From contig NZ_MAYU01000022.1 in assembly GCF_001685025.1 (NCBI RefSeq), forward strand, positions 1 to 64,000: a stretch of DNA of 64,000 nt, read 5' to 3'. This document shows positions 58,318 to 64,000 of the stretch, piece by piece. The stretch is from Bacillus sp. FJAT-27225. GTDB lineage: Bacteria; Bacillota; Bacilli; Bacillales; Cytobacillaceae. Numbering within the stretch: position 1 is the stretch's first letter; each line of letters begins with the position of its first letter. The notes under the pieces were generated by a model, which was not told where the DNA came from, ran no database searches, and saw nothing but the letters and a program-made list of their open reading frames with translations. The position numbers were made by a program, and so were the translations under genes.

Positions 58318-58463
58318 ATAATCCGAGGAGAGGGATTCTTGTAAGAAATTCTTTATTCAATTTGATATTTTTGGGCATTGGACAATCTTGCATCTTAACG
58401 GGATATTCCGGAATTGGTTTCATTGGATCTTTTATCGGTATAGTTTTATGTTTAACTATTTGA
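58314..58463 (+). CDS. Small membrane protein in the sigma operon, 49 aa
   Basis: Starts in the ATGA overlap with the anti-sigma stop. MNNPRRGILVRNSLFNLIFL then GIGQSCILTGYSGIGFIGSF and IGIVLCLTI: a basic start and two short hydrophobic helices. No Shine-Dalgarno of its own, so translation would be coupled. Small membrane genes in this position are also known from the sigY operon of B. subtilis. Confidence 0.5.
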   Translation: MNNPRRGILVRNSLFNLIFLGIGQSCILTGYSGIGFIGSFIGIVLCLTI

Positions 58464-58573
58464 TGATTTCAAGAAGCTTGAAAAAAAGGGATGAACATAA
58501 CTCAAAAAATCCAATGGATGACTCTTTTTTTCACGCCAATAAAGATTTTACCCCCGATAAGCTGTGGTGGTGA
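58463..58573 (+). CDS. Small charged peptide in the sigma operon, 36 aa
   Basis: Starts in a TGATG overlap with the 49-aa ORF: MISRSLKKRDEHNSKNPMDD then SFFHANKDFTPDKLWW. No family recognised. The unbroken chain of overlapping starts (ATGAATAA, ATGA, TGATG) suggests all four ORFs are one translation unit. Confidence 0.42.
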   Translation: MISRSLKKRDEHNSKNPMDDSFFHANKDFTPDKLWW

Positions 58574-58631
58574 TTATGAAAGTCACTTTCCACTAGTTCT
58601 GCTACGGCAAATAAACAATTGGTAAACTAAA

Positions 58632-58681
58632 ACGAATGGCAGGAGAGTATGGTTAAAAAGTAATTTGCCATACCCTCCTAA
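58632..58681 (+). terminator. Hairpin after the sigma operon
   Basis: GGAGAGTATGG / CCATACCCTCC with flanking pairs (AACGA / TCGTT); weak T-tract. Confidence 0.65.
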
Positions 58682-58740
58682 TCGTTCCTCAAAGACGGTC
58701 CTTTTTTAAAATAAGAAAAGAACTCTAAATGATTATAGTG

Positions 58741-58812
58741 TCTCGCTAACCTAAAAGAAGGAAACCTTACCAATACCGTTAAAGGCTCAACTATTCACCC
58801 GTATGTTTTAAG
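58741..58812 (-). repeat. Degenerate repeat copy
   Basis: CTCGCTAACCTAAAAGAAGG, then GGCTCAACTATTCACCC, GTATGTTTTAAG: outer ends recognisable, loop replaced. Confidence 0.55.
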
Positions 58813-58830
58813 TGCATTTTTAAGGGGCGA

Positions 58831-59298
58831 TTATGTCAATTTACTGCTGACTAACTTCTCAAATTCCTCAAGAGACAACTTTTCCGTACTTTGTTTTAGT
58901 TCATCTGGAACGTTAACATAACACATTAATTCTAAGCTATTTCCATCTGGATCATTAAAGTAAACCGAAGCATTTCCTTGATTTGGTCTTACAAAAGGCT
59001 CAATTGATGTTCTGCTTCCAAAAGGTACAGGCTCAACTTTGATGGATTCAAGCCATTTTACAGACTCTTTTAAATCCTCAAATTCGACTCGAAAAGCAAT
59101 ATGCCTTAAAGAAGGATGGTATGGAGTTTGGTACTCCTTTCCTTCCCACAACCCTAACCAGCTTTTTTCTTTTTCAATCCAAAAGAATGCAGTTTCCTCA
59201 TCACGAAAAGCTAACTCCAAACCTAACCTTTCGTAAAATTCGATTGAATTCTCTAAACTTTTTACTGGTAAATGTGCTTCATATAGCCCCTTTATCAT
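58831..59298 (-). CDS. VOC-family (glyoxalase/bleomycin-resistance-like) protein
   Basis: 155 aa: IKGLYEAHLPVKSLENSIEF (metal His), FFWIEKEKSWLGLWEG, TPYHPSLRHIAFRVEFEDLK and VYFNDPDGNSLELMCYV (Glu ligand). Related to FosB-like and glyoxalase-like small-molecule or antibiotic-modifying proteins; substrate unknown. Intact paralogue of the frameshifted gene at 48209-48675. Good GGGGGATGGGGAA site. Confidence 0.85.
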   Translation of the reverse strand: MIKGLYEAHLPVKSLENSIEFYERLGLELAFRDEETAFFWIEKEKSWLGLWEGKEYQTPYHPSLRHIAFRVEFEDLKESVKWLESIKVEPVPFGSRTSIEPFVRPNQGNASVYFNDPDGNSLELMCYVNVPDELKQSTEKLSLEEFEKLVSSKLT

Positions 59299-59359
59299 TT
59301 CCCCATCCCCCTTGTTTCAGACTTTATGAACATATAATTTTATTAATAAAGAACCATTT

Positions 59360-59430
59360 ATTCAACAATTCAGTCTTTTTTAATAAAAAAAAGCCATTAA
59401 TCCTTCTCGGACCAATCCCCCATATAGTGA
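59360..59430 (-). repeat. attC-like repeat, shortened degenerate copy 23
   Basis: TTCAACAATTCAGTCTTTTT, loop AATAAAAAAAAGCC, ATTAATCCTTCTCGGACCAA, TCCCCC, ATATAGTGAAGG. Confidence 0.68.
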
Positions 59431-59437
59431 AGGATTT

Positions 59438-59947
59438 CTAATTCTTTTCCATGCTTTTTTGATATTTACTATGTCCATCGGTTACACCAATAAGTTCAAA
59501 GTCATTGTTCTTATAGAAGTTATTTAGTTTACTATTATCTGTAACACAATCTAATCTAAGATATTCCTTATGACTTACATTGTCTTGTATCCAAGTCAGT
59601 ATACTTTTGCCCAAACCTTTTTTCATATAAGCAGGAATAATTGCAAGTCTATGTAAATAAAGCGATTGTGAAGAAATATCACTTCCCCAAATATGCCTAT
59701 CCCATTCGCTTTGTTCAGATAATAGTGTGAACGTAGCTACAATATCGTTATCTTTTAGAACAATGTATGTTTCTTGACTGGTTATCGCTTGTTCAATTTC
59801 TTGATCGTCACCACCATCTAATAGAAATCTCCATTGATCTATATCATTATCTTTCATCCATTGAGCTATCAGCTTTAACATATTAATAATTACACTACTG
59901 TCGTCAATTGTAGCAATTTTTATTTGAAAACCTTCACCGTAATCCAA
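59438..59947 (-). CDS. GNAT-family N-acetyltransferase
   Basis: 169 aa: IKIATIDDSSVIINMLK, IVATFTLLSEQSEWDRHIWG, motif A LHRLAIIPAYMKKGLGKSIL and CVTDNSKLNNFYKNNDFELI. Acetylates an unknown small molecule. TTG start with AAAGGAG about 11 nt upstream; a start a few codons later is possible. Confidence 0.88.
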   Translation of the reverse strand: MDYGEGFQIKIATIDDSSVIINMLKLIAQWMKDNDIDQWRFLLDGGDDQEIEQAITSQETYIVLKDNDIVATFTLLSEQSEWDRHIWGSDISSQSLYLHRLAIIPAYMKKGLGKSILTWIQDNVSHKEYLRLDCVTDNSKLNNFYKNNDFELIGVTDGHSKYQKSMEKN

Positions 59948-60010
59948 GTTTATTTTGCTCCTTTTTAATTAATATTTTTATTAAATACCTTCAAAACAGA
60001 TGACTCTTAT

Positions 60011-60289
60011 TTAGAAGAAGTAAATGTACCCCAAAGCTAAAAAGATTACAATTGAACCTATTGACCTTGCCCAAATGACTGAATTTTTAAGTCCGGCTTT
60101 TTTCTCTAAGTAATTTATGTAAGTAATCACCAGAATAAATCCACCAAAAAGCATGAGATAAACCGAATGATCTCGGTTAGATAACGTACTCATAGCAGCC
60201 AATCCAATTAGGATGGTTCCTATTGCCCCTATTAATACATTGATATATAACGTGAAACTTTTATTTTCGTCCACTTTTTTATCCCCCAT
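60011..60289 (-). CDS. Small membrane protein, three helices
   Basis: 92 aa, helices at about 14-35, 43-59 and 73-91. No family recognised. Lies between repeat copies as a single gene unit. Confidence 0.6.
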   Translation of the reverse strand: MGDKKVDENKSFTLYINVLIGAIGTILIGLAAMSTLSNRDHSVYLMLFGGFILVITYINYLEKKAGLKNSVIWARSIGSIVIFLALGYIYFF

Positions 60290-60295
60290 ATCTTT

Positions 60296-60371
60296 TTCAA
60301 CTCATTTGTTCAATTAGAAGTTAAAACAAAAGCGGGTTAATCCTTTCTGTTCAACGAACCTGTTGTTCTTA
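60296..60371 (-). repeat. attC-like repeat, degenerate copy 24
   Basis: TTCAACTCATTTGTTCAATTAGAAGTT with the spacer lost, loop AAAACAAAAGCGGGTT, AATCCTTTCTGTTCAAC, GAACCT, GTTGTTC. Confidence 0.72.
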
Positions 60372-60399
60372 GAAGGGAAAACAATCAAAGGGTTATTAT

Positions 60400-60675
60400 T
60401 TAATTTGTTAGTGATTGTTTCTCCCATTCTGTTGGCCCTTCACCACTTTGAATGAATTTTCTCCAAGTATCTCCATTTTGCTTATCATAAATAATAATAT
60501 TGTTTTCATTAACCACAATAAGTTCAAATCGGTTTAGTTCTTGATTGGGCTGCTCAGCGGCTGCTATCCTCTGTTCGTTTGAAATATATTTAAGTGTATT
60601 TGAATATATCCATGAACTCAAAACAATACACAGCCCAAAAAATAATATAGAAAATGAGATCAAGTTCTTATTCAT
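60400..60675 (-). CDS. Membrane-anchored small protein
   Basis: 91 aa: N-terminal helix (LISFSILFFGLCIVLSSWIY), a linker, and a small outside domain (FELIVVNENNIIIYDKQNGD, TWRKFIQSGEGPTEW). The YDKQNGDTWRK pattern recurs in Bacillus hypothetical proteins. Function unknown. Confidence 0.6.
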   Translation of the reverse strand: MNKNLISFSILFFGLCIVLSSWIYSNTLKYISNEQRIAAAEQPNQELNRFELIVVNENNIIIYDKQNGDTWRKFIQSGEGPTEWEKQSLTN

Positions 60676-60760
60676 TCCCTAACCCCCGTTTGTTAAAAGT
60701 AAAAGCCACCTTGTCCTTCAGCAAATTAAGGATATACCTATCCCCGGTAGTTCATTTCAT

Positions 60761-61510
60761 TTATAAAGGGCAGGACTGATTTATTATGTCTAGAAGACGT
60801 TTTGAGTCCTGAGCCGACACTTTTTCCGAAAGTCTTGCAGCTGCTATAATTGGAGCCCATTGCAACACTTCCTCTTTTACCAGACCACCTTTCTCACAAT
60901 AAAGCCGCAAATACATCTCGGCTAATTCATTTGAAACCTGTGAGTATAAAAGATATGTACGGTAAATGTCAGCTCGTATATCGCCTGCACTGGAATCCAC
61001 CCAATCAATGATTGTTACGTTGTTACCTGACATAATTAAATTAAATGGATGGTAATCACCGTGACATAGCATACTCTTAAATGTCATTCTATTTAATTTT
61101 CGTAGTAAAACTGACTTATGTCTGTTATCCAAATTATGAGCTGATTCGATTTGCCGGTTTAATCTTTCAGTCATATTCTCAATTGAATCCGCCTCAACCT
61201 TATGAATTTCTTGTTGTATTTCAACGGAAAGATTCAGGTAGTATTTTGCCTGTTCGATGTTTTCGGAAAGAATATCACCTATTGATCTGCCCTTAACAAA
61301 CTCCATAATAATCGCTTGTTTGCCATCTATTTTCATAACATCTATTATTTTTGGCACAGGAAGTCCACACGAATAAGCATATTTTTGCTTCTCAGATTCA
61401 ATAAATGATTCTGTTTCAGGCAAGTAGTCATTAAAAACTTTGTAAATCCTGTCATTATGGAGATAGATTTTCGCAGTATTTCCAATTGCAATTGGATTAC
61501 CTAAATTCAT
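60761..61510 (-). CDS. Aminoglycoside phosphotransferase (APH)-family kinase
   Basis: 249 aa: AIGNTAKIYLHNDRIYKVFN (nucleotide loop and Lys), LCHGDYHPFNLIM (catalytic loop) and TIIDWVDSSAGDIRADIYRT (metal-binding Asp). Small-molecule kinase fold shared by aminoglycoside and choline-type kinases; substrate unknown, so antibiotic resistance cannot be claimed. GAGGAGAG before the ATG. Confidence 0.88.
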   Translation of the reverse strand: MNLGNPIAIGNTAKIYLHNDRIYKVFNDYLPETESFIESEKQKYAYSCGLPVPKIIDVMKIDGKQAIIMEFVKGRSIGDILSENIEQAKYYLNLSVEIQQEIHKVEADSIENMTERLNRQIESAHNLDNRHKSVLLRKLNRMTFKSMLCHGDYHPFNLIMSGNNVTIIDWVDSSAGDIRADIYRTYLLYSQVSNELAEMYLRLYCEKGGLVKEEVLQWAPIIAAARLSEKVSAQDSKRLLDIINQSCPL

Positions 61511-61942
61511 TCGTTTCTCTCCTCGTTTTACTAAACTACAACTACTGTACTATTACTATTCGTCTTCCTATCTATCGATTCCTTGTTCAAAACTTCTCCT
61601 CTAAAGCTTTTGAGAAAATTTTATAAAAAAGTGCTTCATCCTCTCTACTCCACTTATGATTCCAACAAAAATGGAGCATCATCCTTTTGGGATTTATGCT
61701 CTGATATGAATATAGGTCAAAGGAAATGTACTACTTGAAGGTTTCACTTTTCAACCTTAGTCCTGAAAAATATAGCGCGTTCAATTTTGAAATACAAAAT
61801 TCGAATTAACATGGCTATTTCGCACTTGAATTAGCAGGTTTATTTAACAATTAAATTAGCCTGCAAAAAGCTCAGGGCCGTTAAAAAGCCCTGACTTTTC
61901 TTTATATTAGTGTGTATAAGCAGGCCGTTAGCATAACAACAA
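61511..61942. other. Intergenic stretch with a copy of the second repeat module
   Basis: No gene seen. At 61855-61940 lies a module like that of 42640-42729: AAAAAGCTCAG with hairpin TCAGGGC / GCCCTGA (61872-61894, T-run on the minus strand, terminator of the next gene), CTTTATATTAGTGTG and a GCAGGCCGTTAGC half-site. The segment before it has AATTCGAATTAAC and ATTAGCAGG elements that resemble those upstream of 42640. Confidence 0.6.
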
Positions 61943-62389
61943 CTATTCTACTTTTTGTATTTTTAAACCGTGAATTTCACCAATTATATTCCTGTAATAA
62001 GCAGAACGAATGGAAAAACCTCCAAATCCTTCGTGGGTTGTACAGGAAAACCAAGCAAAATCATTCTTAATAAATGTTAAGTCTTCAGGTAACTTAGGAG
62101 CTACCCAATCATATAAAGTATTCGCAAATTGTTGTAACAGTTTACACGTTTCTTTATTTGACTCAATTACATAAACCGTTGCTGTTGGACCTTTTGTTAT
62201 GGTATTTGCCCATTCTTTTGTTTTATAACTTTCTATGATATAGGGTTCAAACTGTACAAGTATTTCCTGATCGTATTTAAGTTCTTTCCTAGTAACAAAA
62301 TAGAATTTATCTGAATTATCACACAGGACTTTTATTAGTTTCCTGTAAATCTCATCCGCAGGGTTTTCAGTTAATTCCCAGTATTCCAT
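61943..62389 (-). CDS. Hypothetical protein, 148 aa
   Basis: Soluble, mixed alpha/beta: LTENPADEIYRKLIKVLCDN, YFVTRKELKYDQEILVQFEP, PEDLTFIKNDFAWFSCTTHE, GFGGFSIRSAYYRNIIGEIH. No family recognised. Terminated by the hairpin at 61872-61894. Confidence 0.55.
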   Translation of the reverse strand: MEYWELTENPADEIYRKLIKVLCDNSDKFYFVTRKELKYDQEILVQFEPYIIESYKTKEWANTITKGPTATVYVIESNKETCKLLQQFANTLYDWVAPKLPEDLTFIKNDFAWFSCTTHEGFGGFSIRSAYYRNIIGEIHGLKIQKVE

Positions 62390-62430
62390 TGCACTACCTA
62401 CCTTCTTACAGTAACCAGCCGACCAGACTA

Positions 62431-63183
62431 TTATTTTTGAACAATTAATTTACCTTTATGCTGATCGACATTCAATGTGTATTCTTCACCATTTTTCAAG
62501 TGAATCGTAACTGTTTCGCCTTGATACTTTTTATCAATATAGATAAATGCATAGCCAGCTTCTTCAATAGAAACAAATCCTTCACGTTCTCCTTGTTGCA
62601 AATCCAATAAACTATAACCTGCACTTGAGTAATTAAATATCGCAATCGCAGGCTTGTCATTGATGGTCAATGCAAATGCTGTCAGCTGACCCTCAATCCA
62701 TTCATCTTGTTTGGTTATTTCCGGGATTTCTTTATCTAACGAATAGGTACTGCCATGAATAAATTCAATTTCTCGCCATAGTTCTTGCTGTTTTGGATGA
62801 TCCTGTTTTGTCCAAGTACCTATTTGTTTCACTTGCCCTTCCTTATCTACACGTAATGTTACACCTATCGTTGGTGTTTCAATCGTATTAATATCGAACT
62901 GGCCGACCGTATATCCTTCTTCATAATGTTTTGGGATAATAGTAAACTTCTCATTTGGATAGTTTTTTCCCAAATAATCTTTGACTTGTTCATATCTTTC
63001 CGCATGCGTATTCACTTTCAAAGCAGGATAGTAAAAATAGGATCCCACATACCCAATGACAAGGAGGCCCGATAACGAAATCGCCCATTTTTTCCGTCTT
63101 CTAAATATAAGCCAAATAAACATGATGCCAACCAATACCGCAACTCCAAATAGAAAAAAATAAATAGTTTCACTGGGACTCAT
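62431..63183 (-). CDS. Membrane-anchored protein with extracytoplasmic domain
   Basis: 250 aa: two N-terminal helices (IYFFLFGVAVLVGIMFIWLI and ISLSGLLVIGYVGSYFYY), then an outside region with DUF3139-like character (ERYEQVKDYLGKNYPNEKFT) and a beta-rich end (EGFVSIEEAGYAFIYIDKKY, KNGEEYTLNVDQHKGKLIVQ). Start at ATG behind AAGGGGATAACCAAT. No family named with confidence. Confidence 0.6.
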   Translation of the reverse strand: MSPSETIYFFLFGVAVLVGIMFIWLIFRRRKKWAISLSGLLVIGYVGSYFYYPALKVNTHAERYEQVKDYLGKNYPNEKFTIIPKHYEEGYTVGQFDINTIETPTIGVTLRVDKEGQVKQIGTWTKQDHPKQQELWREIEFIHGSTYSLDKEIPEITKQDEWIEGQLTAFALTINDKPAIAIFNYSSAGYSLLDLQQGEREGFVSIEEAGYAFIYIDKKYQGETVTIHLKNGEEYTLNVDQHKGKLIVQK

Positions 63184-63244
63184 ATTGGTTATCCCCTTTA
63201 GGTGCAAGTTTTACAAACCTTGGCTAAAACCTTAATCATTTGTT

Positions 63245-63862
63245 TTATTTATCCATTAAAGATAAAACAAGATAACCTGCCGCTGCCCACATTACTATTG
63301 CTGATATTTTATTCAGGATTAATAAAAAATTTCCGGATTTATCGATTTTTCCAGCGATTCTTCCAATCAGGGACAGACCAAAAAACCAGATCCATGAAAC
63401 CAAAATGGCTGTCACAGCAAATATAATTTTTTCTTCTCCCTCGTATTGTATTGAGCTTGTTCCAATTACTCCGACAGTGTCCATGATAGCATGTGGGTTT
63501 AACAACGAAACCGATGCTGTAAATAATACTTGTTTCTTTAAAGAAACTTTATTGATAGTTGAACCACTCTTAGTATTTGGTTTACTGTTCCAGGTGGTCC
63601 ATCCCATATAGACCAAAAAAATAAACCCGCCGCCAATTAAAATTGCTTTAATCCAAAATGAACCTAGAACCAGTAACGATACTCCTAAAACAGCTACCGA
63701 GATTAACAGTGTGTCGCATAAAGATGCTGTTAAAACCACTGGTAATACATTGATATACCGTGGTTGCAGTGCCCCTTGATTAAAAATAAAGACATTTTGC
63801 ACACCAAGTGGCAGAATTAATCCAAGTGCAAGAACAAATCCATGAAAGAATGGTTCTACCAT
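63245..63862 (-). CDS. LysE/ArgO-type amino acid exporter
   Basis: 205 aa with six membrane helices and the LysE signature near the start (FVLALGLILPLGVQNVFIFN), the KAILIGGGFIFLVYMGW helix and LLNPHAIMDTVGVIG. Members export basic amino acids such as lysine or arginine; substrate here is inferred. Start at ATG behind GGGAGAGCTTTTG; 20 upstream codons are open but lack a site. The last 138 bp of the window hold no recognisable gene. Confidence 0.85.
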   Translation of the reverse strand: MVEPFFHGFVLALGLILPLGVQNVFIFNQGALQPRYINVLPVVLTASLCDTLLISVAVLGVSLLVLGSFWIKAILIGGGFIFLVYMGWTTWNSKPNTKSGSTINKVSLKKQVLFTASVSLLNPHAIMDTVGVIGTSSIQYEGEEKIIFAVTAILVSWIWFFGLSLIGRIAGKIDKSGNFLLILNKISAIVMWAAAGYLVLSLMDK

Positions 63863-64000
63863 CAAAAGCTCTCCCTTACGTTGTATATTTAAAACCTTTT
63901 TTACTCGCTCCTGAGTTTTCATTTAATCCATGTAAAAAGGAGAACCGTTTTGATGCCTACAACCATTGGATAACCAAATACCCATGGTATTTATAAATAT

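Noticed and set aside
60761-61510. Calling the APH-family gene an aminoglycoside-resistance gene
   Set aside because: The kinase fold is shared with choline, homoserine and other kinases; the sequence shows no feature that fixes an antibiotic as substrate.

Overview
The window looks like chromosome of a spore-forming, low-G+C Gram-positive bacterium of the Bacillaceae (Bacillus in the broad sense). Evidence: AAGGAGG-type ribosome binding sites with frequent TTG and GTG starts, two YjcZ-type sporulation peptides, an HPr kinase, oligoendopeptidase F, an ECF sigma/anti-sigma operon and many Bacillus-specific DUF families. The species cannot be fixed from this sequence alone. No rRNA, tRNA or CRISPR array was recognised.

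Layout. (1) About 0-29 kb is an accessory region, mostly small minus-strand genes, nearly all followed by one intergenic repeat of about 90-110 bp. Cargo includes a TPR protein, a methyltransferase, an AHL-lactonase-like hydrolase, a tyrosine recombinase, MocR and GNAT genes, a three-component ABC (ABC-3C-like) conflict operon, DUF3139/DUF3221/DUF3888/HXXEE/CPCC small proteins, a SUKH protein, a PP2C-like protein, MaoC and MBL enzymes, plus several gene fragments. (2) About 29-42 kb holds ordinary genes with no or few repeats: epoxide hydrolase, CPBP protease, HPr kinase paralogue, ArsR/SRPBCC pair, sulfite-oxidase-like enzyme, SDR, methyltransferase and TetR. (3) About 42.6-52.6 kb is again repeat-rich (DUF1232, a G+C-rich membrane protein, CXXC protein, lipoprotein, VOC proteins, ArsR/SRPBCC-PDZ pair), interrupted by pepF and two DUF2382 genes. 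(4) About 52.8-58.7 kb carries kynureninase plus permease, YjcZ peptides, a Gly/Tyr-repeat protein and an ECF sigma operon. (5) About 58.7-64 kb is a last repeat-bearing accessory stretch (VOC, GNAT, APH, small membrane proteins) ending in a LysE-type exporter.

The most interesting signal is the intergenic repeat. Read in the sense of the minus-strand genes, it begins just after a stop codon and has the order AACTAAC, 6-nt spacer, a stem arm, a variable loop, the partner stem arm, 7-nt spacer, GTTAGTT. The ends are inverted repeats, the spacers do not pair and the inner arms form an imperfect stem with a bulged base. This is the architecture of an integron attC site (R''-L''-loop-L'-R'), including AAC/GTT core triplets. 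About 25 double copies and a dozen single-site copies were found, all in one orientation. Each double copy usually bounds one promoter-poor gene of unrelated family, so the region reads like an integron-type cassette array in a Firmicute. No integron integrase is visible; the only recombinase is a 279-aa XerC/D-like protein that itself sits between two half-sites.

Several cassette-like genes are frameshifted or fragmentary, and some open reading frames end inside the repeat. Regulatory sites include MocR, ArsR (AACC-N4-GGTT), a palindrome near two DUF3139 paralogues, an operator candidate before the ABC-3C operon, a palindrome over the kynureninase promoter and a SigY-like autoregulatory promoter. 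All assignments come from reading the sequence; no search or folding program was run.
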